Positions 9,342-17,400 of a stretch of 64,000 bases of DNA are shown here, in pieces. The position numbers and the translations under genes are program-made. Below the pieces are notes generated by a model. The model was not told where the DNA came from. It saw nothing but the letters and a program-made list of their open reading frames with translations, and did no database searches. Every line of letters starts with the position of its first letter. Positions within the stretch are counted from its first letter, which is position 1. Location of the stretch: contig CAMJJD010000003.1 of the NCBI GenBank assembly GCA_946406015.1, positions 1 through 64,000 of the forward strand, read 5' to 3'. This DNA comes from an uncultured Bacteroidales bacterium (GTDB taxonomy: Bacteria; Bacteroidota; Bacteroidia; Bacteroidales; P3).

Positions 9342-10361
9342 ATGAAAAAAATCGCATTATTTGCCGCGGCGGCGCTGATGCTGCTCGGCTGCAAGCAGAA
9401 ACAGGAAACCGCAACGACCACACAGGATCCCGAGGGCTCGGTGGTGTACATGACCCGCGACATCAGCCCCGAGGCGCTGGTGAAGATTTACCAAGCGCTG
9501 GGCGTGGAGGCCAACGGCCGCGTGGCCGTGAAGCTTTCCACCGGTGAGGGCAGCAACCCCAACTACCTGAAGCCCGAGCTCGTCAAGAACCTCGTGCAGC
9601 TGGTGGACGGCACCATCGTGGAGTGCAACACCGCCTACGGCAGTGGCCCCGGCAACGAGAAGGACGAGCGCAACACCTCGGCCAACCACTGGAAGGTCAT
9701 CGAGCGTCACGGATTCACGCCCCTGTTCAAGGTCGACATTATGGACGAGGAGGGCGAGATGCGCATCCCCGTGCAGGACACCACGCACATCAAGTACGAC
9801 ATCGTGGGCAGCCATATGGCCAACTACGATTTTATGATTGCCCTCAACCACTTCAAGGGTCACCCCATGGGCGGCTACGGCGGAGCACTGAAGAACCTCA
9901 GCATCGGCTGCGCCAGCCAGAACGGCAAGGCCTATATCCACTCCGCCGGCAAGATGGAGGTGCTCGACATGGCCAAGCTCTGGACACCCGAATTCATCGG
10001 CGACCAAGACGGATTCCTTGAGAGTATGGCCGCTGCCGCTCAAGCCGTTACCGACTATTTCCGCGCAAAGAAAGGCATCGTCTACATCAGCGTGATGAAC
10101 AATATGAGCATCGACTGCGACTGCGTCGACCATCCCGAGCCTGTGAAGCTCGAGGACTATGGCATCCTGGCCAGCACCGACCCCGTGGCCCTCGACCAGG
10201 CCTGCATCGACATCATCAACAACCAGAAGGTGAGCGCTACCAACGACCCCACCGACCTCCTCTCGCGTATCGACAAGCAGCACGGCATCCATACCATCGA
10301 GCACGCCGAGAAGATAGGCCTCGGCAGCCGTCAGTACACCATCGTCAGTATCGACAAATAA
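9342..10361 (+). CDS. DUF362 domain lipoprotein
   Basis: A 339-residue protein with a lipoprotein signal (MKKIALFAAAALMLLGC, Cys17) followed by a DUF362 domain. The conserved block around NHFKGHPMGGYGGALKNLSIG is typical of that family, often linked to iron-sulfur proteins, although no ferredoxin cysteine clusters are present here. Probably anchored in the inner or outer membrane facing the periplasm. The reaction is unknown. Lies 37 bp after the aldo/keto reductase and 11 bp before the next gene, so co-transcription is likely. Confidence 0.85.
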   Translation: MKKIALFAAAALMLLGCKQKQETATTTQDPEGSVVYMTRDISPEALVKIYQALGVEANGRVAVKLSTGEGSNPNYLKPELVKNLVQLVDGTIVECNTAYGSGPGNEKDERNTSANHWKVIERHGFTPLFKVDIMDEEGEMRIPVQDTTHIKYDIVGSHMANYDFMIALNHFKGHPMGGYGGALKNLSIGCASQNGKAYIHSAGKMEVLDMAKLWTPEFIGDQDGFLESMAAAAQAVTDYFRAKKGIVYISVMNNMSIDCDCVDHPEPVKLEDYGILASTDPVALDQACIDIINNQKVSATNDPTDLLSRIDKQHGIHTIEHAEKIGLGSRQYTIVSIDK

Positions 10362-10372
10362 CCACACCTAAA

Positions 10373-11476
10373 ATGAAACGCATCACGATAATCCTTGCCG
10401 TCTGCTGCCTGTTGCTGACAGTGGGGTGCGGCAAAAAGAGTGAATCGGGAAAGGATATGAATACTTTAAGTTTCAACGAAAAGCAGGCGGCCGCGTTAAC
10501 GGCTATCGCCTGTCATGAGGCACGGGGCGACCAGTCGTCGCTGGCCATCGCCATCGGTGAGGGCTTCGACGCAGGCCTCACCGCCAACCAGATGAAGGAA
10601 GCCCTCTCGCAGCTCTATGCCTACACCGGCTTCCCGCGTTCGCTCAACGCGCTGGGGACTCTCAAGAAAGTGATGGAACAGCGAGGCGATGTGAAGATGG
10701 GTGCCGAATCGTCGCCGCTACCCTGCGGCTACGATGCCCTTAAGCAGGGTACCGAGGTACAGACGAAGCTCAGCGGACAGCCGTTCAACTACGACTTCTG
10801 CCCCGCCGAGGACTACTACCTCAAGGCGCACCTCTTCGGCGACATCTTCGCCCGCGACCTGCTCACCCATGCCGACCGCGAGCTGGTCACCGTCAGCGCG
10901 CTGAGTGGCTTGGAGAATGTGATGCCGCAGCTGCAGGCCCACGTGCGTGGCGCCCTGAATATGGGTGTGACGGAGGAGCAGCTGAACGGTATCGTCGCCT
11001 CGTTGCATTCACATGGTATGGAGGCTGAAGCGCTGCGTTGCGAAGCCGCCATTGCTGCAGTGGGCGGACAGCCGATGCCTGCCGTCTCCACATCATCGTG
11101 GCCCTTGGGCGAGCCCAACGACGCCTACGCCAAGTATTTCACCGGACAGAGCTACCTGGCCTTGCTTGACTCTGTGAGCGGCCTCTGCAACGTCAGCTTC
11201 GAACCCGGCTGTCGCAACAACTGGCACGTCCACCACGGCGCCGTGCAGGTGCTGATATGCGTGAGCGGTCGCGGTTGGTACCAGGAGTGGGGCAAACCCG
11301 CTGTGGAGCTGAAACCCGGCATCACCGTCGCCGTCCCCGAAGGCGTGAAGCATTGGCACGGAGCCGCCAAGGACAGCTGGATGCAGCACCTCACCTACCA
11401 CGCCAACGCCAAGCCCGGCAACAGCAACGAGTGGCTGGAACCCGTCACCGACGAGCAATACAATACCATGCAGTAA
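10373..11476 (+). CDS. Carboxymuconolactone decarboxylase-cupin lipoprotein
   Basis: A 367-residue protein: lipoprotein signal (lipobox LTVGC, Cys19), then two carboxymuconolactone decarboxylase-like halves (residues 30-120 and about 150-240, AhpD-type helical fold), then a C-terminal cupin (about 265-350) with metal-ligand histidines in NNWHVHHGAVQVL and KHWHGAAKD. CMD-cupin fusions usually occur in the cytoplasm without a signal. An internal Met at residue 29 (10457) could give a cytoplasmic form. Likely acts on small peroxidic or quinone-like compounds with the neighbouring flavoproteins; this is inference. Eleven bp after the DUF362 gene. Confidence 0.88.
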   Translation: MKRITIILAVCCLLLTVGCGKKSESGKDMNTLSFNEKQAAALTAIACHEARGDQSSLAIAIGEGFDAGLTANQMKEALSQLYAYTGFPRSLNALGTLKKVMEQRGDVKMGAESSPLPCGYDALKQGTEVQTKLSGQPFNYDFCPAEDYYLKAHLFGDIFARDLLTHADRELVTVSALSGLENVMPQLQAHVRGALNMGVTEEQLNGIVASLHSHGMEAEALRCEAAIAAVGGQPMPAVSTSSWPLGEPNDAYAKYFTGQSYLALLDSVSGLCNVSFEPGCRNNWHVHHGAVQVLICVSGRGWYQEWGKPAVELKPGITVAVPEGVKHWHGAAKDSWMQHLTYHANAKPGNSNEWLEPVTDEQYNTMQ

Positions 11477-11484
11477 TTTGCAAA

Positions 11485-11532
11485 AAACACTAACACACTA
11501 ACGCAATCACACAATAACGCAATAACGCAATG
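11485..11532. repeat. 8-bp periodic spacer tract, last unit contains the start codon
   Basis: Six 8-bp units, ending ACACAATA, ACGCAATA, ACGCAATG, fill the spacer between the CMD-cupin and flavodoxin genes. The last unit supplies the flavodoxin ATG at 11530. It is the reverse orientation of the GAATGCGT family. Confidence 0.75.
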
Positions 11533-12141
11533 AACAAGATTCTCACCGCAGCCTTTGCGCTCCTTCTGGCTACCGGCTGCAATGCTCAGAATGGACAAAA
11601 CAACACTAACACAATAACGCATTCACACAATAACACAATGAACAAGATAGTCATCTTCTTCTCCCACGCGGGCGATAATTACAGCGTGGGCAACATTGAG
11701 GTCGGCAACACCAAGATTGTGGCCGACTATATCAGCGAAATCACCGGGGCCGACCAGTACGAGATTGTCACACACAAGTACGACGGAATGGCCTACACGC
11801 CGCTTATCAACCTTGCGCAGGAAGAGGCCAACAAAGGCGAGCTGCCTCCTTATGAAGGCACTGCCCCTGACCTCAGCCAGTACGACACTGTCTTCATCGG
11901 CGGCCCCGTGTGGTGGGGCACCTACCCGCAGGTGATGTTCACCCTTTTCAAGGACATCGACCTCTCTGGCAAGACCGTCATCCCCTTCACCACCCACGAG
12001 GGCAGCGGCCTGGCCAACTGCGTCAGCGACGTGAAGAAAGCCTTCCCCAAGGCCACCGTCACCAAAGGCTTCTCCATATACGGTCACGAAGTCCGCACCG
12101 GTAAGGCCAAAGTGGAGAAATGGCTTTCATCATTCAAGTAA
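11530..12141 (+). CDS. Flavodoxin-like lipoprotein
   Basis: A 203-residue protein: lipoprotein signal (lipobox LATGC, Cys17), a low-complexity linker to residue 36, then a flavodoxin domain starting MNKIVIFFSHAGDNYSVG with the FMN-phosphate loop at its start, GGPVWWGTYP as the flavin-stacking loop and FTTHEGSG as the third loop. FMN-binding one-electron carrier or oxidoreductase. A flavodoxin behind a lipoprotein signal is unusual. The linker DNA (11601-11640) copies the 8-bp spacer tract in front of the gene, including a second ATG (11638) that would yield a cytoplasmic flavodoxin. Which start is used is not settled. Confidence 0.85.
   Translation: MNKILTAAFALLLATGCNAQNGQNNTNTITHSHNNTMNKIVIFFSHAGDNYSVGNIEVGNTKIVADYISEITGADQYEIVTHKYDGMAYTPLINLAQEEANKGELPPYEGTAPDLSQYDTVFIGGPVWWGTYPQVMFTLFKDIDLSGKTVIPFTTHEGSGLANCVSDVKKAFPKATVTKGFSIYGHEVRTGKAKVEKWLSSFK
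11601..11640. repeat. 8-bp periodic tract inside the flavodoxin coding region
   Basis: Five 8-bp units, including ACACAATA twice and ending ACACAATG, match the tract upstream of the gene. Both tracts run directly into ATGAACAAGAT. It encodes the linker between lipobox and flavodoxin domain. Confidence 0.75.
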
Positions 12142-12239
12142 GAGCCAAGAGGTGGGCAATATCTTCCTGGAGTCGACGTTATAACAACATCAACTATGGT
12201 ACTGGCAAAGTTGATTAGAATGATAAAACAACAAACTCT

Positions 12240-12524
12240 ATGAATATGATACGATTGAATTGCTTTTTCAAGGCCAATGACGGCGAGCAGTACAAGACTG
12301 CGCTGGAGGCCGCCAAAGAACTTACCAGCTATTCGCAGCATCACGAAGGATGCATTGCCTACGATGTGTTCCAGAGTGCTACGCGACCGGATGTGTTCCT
12401 CATCTGCGAGACGTGGCAGGATGCCGCCTCGCTTGACAAACATTCCGCTACGCCGGAGTTCAAGAAATACTCGCCTATGATGCGCCAATGTGGGCAAATG
12501 AAAGTGGAAAAATTCGAATTCTAA
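12240..12524 (+). CDS. Antibiotic biosynthesis monooxygenase / quinol monooxygenase-like protein
   Basis: A 94-residue single-domain protein of the dimeric alpha/beta-barrel ABM (YgiN-like) family: start MNMIRLNCFFKANDGEQY, central HEGCIAYDVFQSATRPDVFL, then ICETWQDAASLDKHSATPEF, the usual E-W-D-x4-H helix. Such proteins oxidise quinols or flavin-derived substrates without cofactors. No signal peptide. Lies between a flavodoxin and an FMN reductase, supporting a quinone or redox-detoxification role. The 98-bp spacer before it shows no clear promoter. Confidence 0.85.
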   Translation: MNMIRLNCFFKANDGEQYKTALEAAKELTSYSQHHEGCIAYDVFQSATRPDVFLICETWQDAASLDKHSATPEFKKYSPMMRQCGQMKVEKFEF

Positions 12525-12547
12525 AAAGATATTTTTGTTAATTCGAC

Positions 12548-12587
12548 AATCACTTACGCATTAACGCGTTCACACATTTACGCATTC
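12548..12587. repeat. 8-bp periodic spacer tract, five units
   Basis: Units AATCACTT, ACGCATTA, ACGCGTTC, ACACATTT and ACGCATTC start at 12548, 12556, 12564, 12572 and 12580. It is the GAATGCGT family read on the minus strand, directly before the FMN reductase gene. Confidence 0.75.
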
Positions 12588-12591
12588 AGCT

Positions 12592-13209
12592 ATGAAAGTA
12601 TTACTGATTAACGGTAGTGCGCGTGCCAACGGCAACACGCATATCGCCCTCGAGGAGGTTGGCAAGACATTGAAAGAGAACGGTGTCGACTATGAGATTG
12701 TAGGCATTGGCACGAAACCCGTGCACGGATGCATCGCCTGCGGACGTTGTCGCGAGTTGGGCCACTGCGTTTTCGACGATGACCTTTGTAACCGATTGGC
12801 CGAGAAACTGGCCGAGAGCGACGCCATCGTGGTGGGTACTCCCACCTTCTACGGCCAGCCCAACGGTGCCCTGCTGGCCTTGATGCAGCGGCTGTTCTAC
12901 TCGCAGTCGCACCTGGCAATGCACAAACCCGCTGCAGGTATTGCTGTCTGCCGGCGCGGTGGCGCAACGGCAGCGTTGCAGTCACTCACTATGATGTTCC
13001 AGCTGCAGCATATGCCGATGGTTACGTCGCAATATTGGAACATCGTCTATGGCCGCGCAGAGGGCGAGGCGACACTCGACAGCGAAGGCATGCAGACGAT
13101 GCGTGCGCTGGGCCGCAACATAGCCTTTTTGCTGAAAAGCATTCACTCGCAGGAACCTGTCCCTTACCCCGAAAGCGAGGAATGGGAGCCAATGCACTTC
13201 ATACGATAA
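12592..13209 (+). CDS. NADPH-dependent FMN reductase / iron-sulfur flavoprotein-like
   Basis: A 205-residue flavodoxin-fold protein: MKVLLINGSARANGNTHIAL is the FMN-binding N-terminus of the NADPH-dependent FMN reductase family and VVGTPTFYGQPNGALLAL is the second flavin loop. Residues 44-58 (GCIACGRCRELGHCV) give a C-x2-C-x2-C-x5-C cluster resembling the [4Fe-4S] site of archaeal iron-sulfur flavoproteins, so it may carry both FMN and a cluster. Cytoplasmic. Seventeen bp before the hydrolase lipoprotein gene. Substrate unknown. Confidence 0.87.
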   Translation: MKVLLINGSARANGNTHIALEEVGKTLKENGVDYEIVGIGTKPVHGCIACGRCRELGHCVFDDDLCNRLAEKLAESDAIVVGTPTFYGQPNGALLALMQRLFYSQSHLAMHKPAAGIAVCRRGGATAALQSLTMMFQLQHMPMVTSQYWNIVYGRAEGEATLDSEGMQTMRALGRNIAFLLKSIHSQEPVPYPESEEWEPMHFIR

Positions 13210-13225
13210 TACTGATAATAATGCA

Positions 13226-14344
13226 ATGAAATACACAACTTTAATCCTCGCGGCTGCGGCGCTGATGATGGCCGCCTGCAACAGCAAACAAGAAACTAAC
13301 AGCACTGACAATATGAAACAGGAACTAACATTAACTCAGGAGTGGGACAAGGTGTTCCCGCTGAGCGAGAAAGTGGATCACCGCAAGGTGACCTTCGAGA
13401 CACAATATGGGCTGACGCTGGCCGCCGACCTCTATACGCCAAAAGCAAGTGAAGAGTTAAAAGTAAAAAGTGAAAAGTTGCCGGCCGTCGCCGTGAGCGG
13501 TCCTTTCGGTGCCGTCAAGGAGCAGAGCAGCGGACTTTACGCCATGAAGATGGCGGAGCGCGGATTTGTGGCGCTGGCCTTCGACCCCTCCTATACTGGC
13601 GAGAGTAGCGGCGAACCCCGTCGCACGGCTTCGCCCGACATCAACACCGAGGACTTTATGGCTGCCGTCGACTACCTGTCGCAGCTGGACAATGTCGACC
13701 CCGAGCGCATCGGCATCATCGGCATCTGCGGCTGGGGCGGCATCGCCCTCAACGCAGCCGCTGCCGACCCGCGCATCAAGGCCACCGTCGCCTCGACGAT
13801 GTACGACATGAGCCGCATCAGCGGCAATGGCTACTACGACAGCGAGGACAAGGAGGAGTCGCGCCACGCTGCCCGTGAGGCAATGGGCAAACAGCGTTTG
13901 AGCGACCCCACGGCGATGGCCGGCGGAGTCGTTGACCCGCTGCCCGAGGACGCCCCGCAGTTCGTCAAAGACTATCACGCCTACTACAAGACCCCGCGCG
14001 GCTACCACAAGCGCAGCGGCAACAGCAACGACGGCTGGCGCACCATCGGCACGCAAGCCTACGCCAATGCCCGATTCCTCTACTACATCAACGAAATCCG
14101 CTCCGCCGTCCTCATAATGCACGGTGCGGAAGCCCATTCGCGATACTTTGGCGAAGCCGCTTACCACTATATGGTGGAAGGCAAGGCCGATGGCTACAAC
14201 TTCGTCGGCAAGCCCAATCCCAACCCCGAGAACAAGCATCTGCTCATCATCCCCAGCGCCACCCACTGCGACCTCTACGATGGCGGTACGGGCAACTACA
14301 TACCCTGGGACACGCTGGCCGATTTCTTCACAAAGAACCTATAG
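13226..14344 (+). CDS. Alpha/beta hydrolase lipoprotein (dienelactone hydrolase-like)
   Basis: A 372-residue protein with lipoprotein signal (lipobox MMAAC, Cys18) and an alpha/beta hydrolase domain. The nucleophile region is GIIGICGWGGIALNAAA, where the elbow G-x-C/S-x-G has cysteine (GICGWG), as in dienelactone hydrolases. LIMHGAEAHSRYFGE and IIPSATHCDLYDGG hold the likely acid and catalytic histidine. Probably hydrolyses small esters or lactones in the periplasm. Residues 70-82 (EELKVKSEKLP) come from an A/G-rich tract (gttaaaagtaaaaagtgaaa) resembling the window's spacer tracts. Internal Met30 could start a cytoplasmic form. Part of the redox cluster. Confidence 0.87.
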   Translation: MKYTTLILAAAALMMAACNSKQETNSTDNMKQELTLTQEWDKVFPLSEKVDHRKVTFETQYGLTLAADLYTPKASEELKVKSEKLPAVAVSGPFGAVKEQSSGLYAMKMAERGFVALAFDPSYTGESSGEPRRTASPDINTEDFMAAVDYLSQLDNVDPERIGIIGICGWGGIALNAAAADPRIKATVASTMYDMSRISGNGYYDSEDKEESRHAAREAMGKQRLSDPTAMAGGVVDPLPEDAPQFVKDYHAYYKTPRGYHKRSGNSNDGWRTIGTQAYANARFLYYINEIRSAVLIMHGAEAHSRYFGEAAYHYMVEGKADGYNFVGKPNPNPENKHLLIIPSATHCDLYDGGTGNYIPWDTLADFFTKNL

Positions 14345-14420
14345 TTGTCTAACAAAAGCGGATGAGTTTGTCCCCAGTATAGAGAGGTAAGACAAGAAGA
14401 CATTAAATATTAAACAGAAT

Positions 14421-14792
14421 ATGGATTATAAAGAGGAAGCGATAGAGTGCGTCAAGGGCAATGTACTCCAGATGCACAAGGAAATATATGCCAAGTATAA
14501 TGGGGATTTTGACAGAATCTATACCGAAGCGTACAATAACGCCTCCTATATGGGCAAGGTGATTGAACCCGGGAAGGAATATGAGTTGAGTTATTTGGAG
14601 TGTTCGTGCCCAAAGGTAAAAAGTGGACTGAGAAGCAATCCAGAGCAATGCGAATGTTCGCGACAGAGCATTTTATTTATTCTCTCGCAGCTTGAACCGG
14701 AGAGCCAATTTGATGTCCGAATTGAGAATACGATTCTTAGGGGGAGCGACCGTTGCACATTCAGGATAACAAAAAAAACACTTTATGACTAA
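14421..14792 (+). CDS. Uncharacterised cysteine-rich protein
   Basis: A 123-residue protein that I do not recognise. Cysteines cluster in LECSCPKVKSGL and EQCECSRQ, and it ends RGSDRCTFRITKK, which resembles the C-terminal G-x3-C-x-F-x-I ending of V4R and L-2-amino-thiazoline-4-carboxylate hydrolase-like proteins. This could indicate metal or small-molecule binding but is weak. No signal peptide. Its stop overlaps the next gene by 8 bp, so translational coupling to the acetyltransferase is likely. Confidence 0.7.
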   Translation: MDYKEEAIECVKGNVLQMHKEIYAKYNGDFDRIYTEAYNNASYMGKVIEPGKEYELSYLECSCPKVKSGLRSNPEQCECSRQSILFILSQLEPESQFDVRIENTILRGSDRCTFRITKKTLYD

Positions 14793-15435
14793 GCTTCAAA
14801 ACAGACCCAACCCCGACGATGCTTTCCCCAATCCCAACCTCCCGCGCCTTTGCTTCATAAAGAATGTGGTGAAGAACCCTCGTATCATCATCGGCGACTA
14901 TACCTACTATGATGATGTGGACGGTGCCGAACAGTTTGAGAAGCATGTCACCCATTTCTACGACTTCATTGGCGACCGGCTGATTATCGGCAAGTTCTGT
15001 GCCATTGCCAAAGGGATTGAGTTTGTGATGAATGGTGCCAATCACCGTATGGACGGCGTGACCACCTATCCGTTCTATATCATGGGTGGCGACTGGGGCA
15101 GCGCCATCGCTCCCGTGAAAGACGAATTGCCTCTGAAGGGCGACACCGTTGTGGGCAATGACGTTTGGATTGGCCAAAATGTAACCATCATGCCGGGCGT
15201 CCATATCGGCGACGGGGCCATCATCGGGGCCAACTCGGTAGTGGCCTCCGACATTCCTTCCTATGCTATTGCTGTTGGCAACCCCTGCCGGGTGGTCAAA
15301 ATGCGTTTTGACGACGAGTTCATCGCCTATCTGTTGAAGTTGAAATGGTGGGATTGGGACATAGAGAAGATTGAGGCCAATTTCGAGGCCCTGTCAAGTA
15401 ATGATTTGTCATTAATCAAAAAGATAAAAATATGA
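14785..15435 (+). CDS. CatB/Vat-type O-acetyltransferase (left-handed beta-helix)
   Basis: A 216-residue hexapeptide-repeat acyltransferase of the xenobiotic (CatB/Vat) family. The catalytic His is H87 in MNGANHRMDGVTTYPF, and the repeats DTVVGNDVWIGQNVTIMPG and IGDGAIIGANSVV form the beta-helix, followed by AVGNPCRVVKMRF and a C-terminal helix. Transfers acetyl from acetyl-CoA to a hydroxyl. Family members include streptogramin and chloramphenicol acetyltransferases, but chromosomal homologues are widespread and resistance cannot be inferred. Coupled by overlap to the preceding cysteine-rich gene. Confidence 0.92.
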   Translation: MTKLQNRPNPDDAFPNPNLPRLCFIKNVVKNPRIIIGDYTYYDDVDGAEQFEKHVTHFYDFIGDRLIIGKFCAIAKGIEFVMNGANHRMDGVTTYPFYIMGGDWGSAIAPVKDELPLKGDTVVGNDVWIGQNVTIMPGVHIGDGAIIGANSVVASDIPSYAIAVGNPCRVVKMRFDDEFIAYLLKLKWWDWDIEKIEANFEALSSNDLSLIKKIKI

Positions 15436-15485
15436 AGGATGTTTTGAGGACAATAAAATCGGGGATTGGGCGTTTGATTTCTTAA
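15432..15485 (+). CDS. Possible 17-residue micro-ORF overlapping the acetyltransferase stop
   Basis: ATGA overlap with the acetyltransferase stop opens a 17-codon frame (MKDVLRTIKSGIGRLIS) ending at 15485, just before the permease gene at 15502. The peptide would be basic and amphipathic. It may be chance; the only support is the overlap geometry. Confidence 0.2.
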   Translation: MKDVLRTIKSGIGRLIS

Positions 15486-15501
15486 CTAGAAAGAGACCAA
15501 T

Positions 15502-16767
15502 ATGACTTTGCACGATATTCTGAACGCACTGCTTGAGGTTACGGGCGCGATGAGCCCTTACCTATTGCTGGGCTTTCTCATCGCGGGGGTGCTGCACGTA
15601 TTCGTGCCGAAAAGGTTTTATGCGAAATACCTCTCACGCGACAACAAATGGTCGGTACTGTGGGCAGCCCTGCTGGGTGTGCCGCTGCCTCTATGCTCGT
15701 GCGGCGTCATTCCCACCGCTGTCGGGCTGAAGAACGAGGGCGCGTCGAAAGGAGCTGTGGCCTCGTTCCTCATAGCCACTCCGCAGACGGGCATCGACTC
15801 CATCCTCGCCACCTTCTCGCTGATGGGGCTGGGATTCGCCGTGGTGCGTCCTGTGGCGGCGCTGGTGACCGGTGTGTGCGGCGGCCTGCTGGTCAACCGC
15901 TTTGCCGGTGGGGGAACCACGGTGGTACCCACCGACTGCACTTGTGCCGTAGAGCGCGGCAACCGCCTCTGGCGAGTGATCAAGTACGCCTACTTCGATA
16001 TGATACAGGACATCGGGCTTCGTCTGCTCATCGGTCTGATAGTGGCGGCCCTCATCAATGTGGTCGTTCCCGACGAGTTCTTCCTCTCCTTCGGCAAGCA
16101 GCCGCTGTTGCAGATGCTGGTGATACTGGTGGTGGCGGTGCCGATGTACATCTGCTCCACGGGCAGCATCCCTGTGGCGGCGGCGCTGATGATGAAAGGC
16201 CTCTCGCCCGGAGCGGCATTGGTGATGCTGATGGCCGGACCGGCGGTCAACATCGCCTCCATCCTCGTGGTGAAAAAATCGATGGGCACCCGCTTCGCCT
16301 GGATCTATCTGCTCACCATCGTGGGATTCTCCATCCTCTTCGGAATGATTATCAATGCCATCGGTATCGGAGCCGACATCATGCCCTCTTGCGGCGAGGC
16401 CCACGGAGCCTGTTGCGCGGCCAAGTCTGCCTCAACCTTTGAAGGAGCCGGCGGGGTGTTCCGTGCCATCTGTTCTGCATTATTATTACTATTCATTATA
16501 ACTGCACTAACCATGAAATTCTTAGACAAATTCAAAAAACAGGAAGCTGTCGCAGGAACAGTGATTTACACAGTGGAAGGTATGCATTGCAACCATTGTA
16601 AGGCCGCCGTGGAGCAGGCCGTCGGGAAGCTGAAAGGAGTGGAATCCTGCGAGGCCACCCCTGCTGCCAACACGCTCGTGGTGACGGGAAACGCCCAAGA
16701 GAACGACATCCGCAAAGCCGTAGAGCAGGCGGGATTCGAGTTCAAAGGGAAAAGCTTGAATGCCTGA
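15502..16767 (+). CDS. SO_0444-type Cu/Zn efflux permease with C-terminal HMA domain
   Basis: A 421-residue membrane protein. Residues 1-345 are a DUF318-type permease with about eight to ten hydrophobic segments and the signature VPLPLCSCGVIPTAVGLK near residue 56, plus a repeated half with MYICSTGSIPVAAALM. A heavy-metal-associated domain (about 355-421) follows, with the metal-binding motif MHCNHCKAAV. Exports copper or zinc; the HMA domain likely hands metal to the channel. It starts 66 bp after the acetyltransferase. The metal link suits a cluster rich in thiols and flavins. Confidence 0.87.
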   Translation: MTLHDILNALLEVTGAMSPYLLLGFLIAGVLHVFVPKRFYAKYLSRDNKWSVLWAALLGVPLPLCSCGVIPTAVGLKNEGASKGAVASFLIATPQTGIDSILATFSLMGLGFAVVRPVAALVTGVCGGLLVNRFAGGGTTVVPTDCTCAVERGNRLWRVIKYAYFDMIQDIGLRLLIGLIVAALINVVVPDEFFLSFGKQPLLQMLVILVVAVPMYICSTGSIPVAAALMMKGLSPGAALVMLMAGPAVNIASILVVKKSMGTRFAWIYLLTIVGFSILFGMIINAIGIGADIMPSCGEAHGACCAAKSASTFEGAGGVFRAICSALLLLFIITALTMKFLDKFKKQEAVAGTVIYTVEGMHCNHCKAAVEQAVGKLKGVESCEATPAANTLVVTGNAQENDIRKAVEQAGFEFKGKSLNA

Positions 16768-16828
16768 ATTCGTTAATGTGTTAACACGTCAATCAAAGGG
16801 ACTGACACATTTACACATTAATACATTC
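16766..16828. repeat. Head-to-head 8-bp periodic spacer tract
   Basis: Four units on one strand (GAATTCGT, TAATGTGT, TAACACGT, CAATCAAA at 16766-16797) face three inverted units (ACACATTT, ACACATTA, ATACATTC at 16805-16828). The opposing copies can form a hairpin between the permease and the FMN reductase gene. Confidence 0.7.
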
Positions 16829-16837
16829 CAATCTATT

Positions 16838-17374
16838 ATGAAGAAAGTAGTCGTTATATCTACCAGTCTCCGTCCGGGCTCGAACAGCCACGCTTTGGCG
16901 GAGCAGTTCGCCAAAGGCGCTGAAGCCGCCGGGCATCAGGTGGAACTCATCTCGCTGCGCGGCAAAGAGATAAAGTTCTGCGTCGGCTGCCTGTCGTGCC
17001 AGCAGACAGGTGCCTGCATCTTCAAGGACGACGTGCCGGCAATTATGGAGCGCGTGTTGAATGCCGATGTTGTCTGCTGGGCCACGCCCATCTACTACTA
17101 CGAGATGAGCGGCCAGATGAAGACCCTCATAGACCGCATGAACGCCATGTACACGAAGGACTACCGCTTCCGCGATATCTACCTGCTGACCACCGCCTTT
17201 GAGAACGAGGCACACGTCCCCGCACGTGCCGAGAGCGGCTTGCAAGGCTGGATTGACTGCTTCGGGAAGTCGGCACTCAAAGGCCACCTCTTCTGCGGCG
17301 GCGTGGGCGCCCCGAACGAGATTGCAGGCAACGCCAAACTTCAGGAAGCCTTTGAATTAGGGAAAAACATATAA
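16838..17374 (+). CDS. Flavodoxin family protein / NADPH-dependent FMN reductase
   Basis: A 178-residue flavodoxin-fold reductase. I chose the ATG at 16838 (MKKVVVISTSLRPGSNSHAL), because the upstream in-frame extension is the 8-bp spacer tract. The N-terminus binds the FMN phosphate; CVGCLSCQQTGACIF carries four cysteines; ATPIYYYEMSGQMKTLIDRM is the second flavin loop. Close in design to the 12592-13209 protein, so the cluster has two such reductases. Cytoplasmic; likely reduces quinones or nitro/azo compounds (inference). The next gene follows after 26 bp. Confidence 0.88.
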   Translation: MKKVVVISTSLRPGSNSHALAEQFAKGAEAAGHQVELISLRGKEIKFCVGCLSCQQTGACIFKDDVPAIMERVLNADVVCWATPIYYYEMSGQMKTLIDRMNAMYTKDYRFRDIYLLTTAFENEAHVPARAESGLQGWIDCFGKSALKGHLFCGGVGAPNEIAGNAKLQEAFELGKNI

Positions 17375-17400
17375 ACGGGACACTCATCCTTCTAAAAAAA

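Noticed and set aside
14785..15435. Antibiotic resistance gene (Vat or chloramphenicol acetyltransferase)
   Set aside because: The family is shared by many chromosomal acetyltransferases; sequence alone does not show drug specificity and the neighbourhood is not a resistance island.
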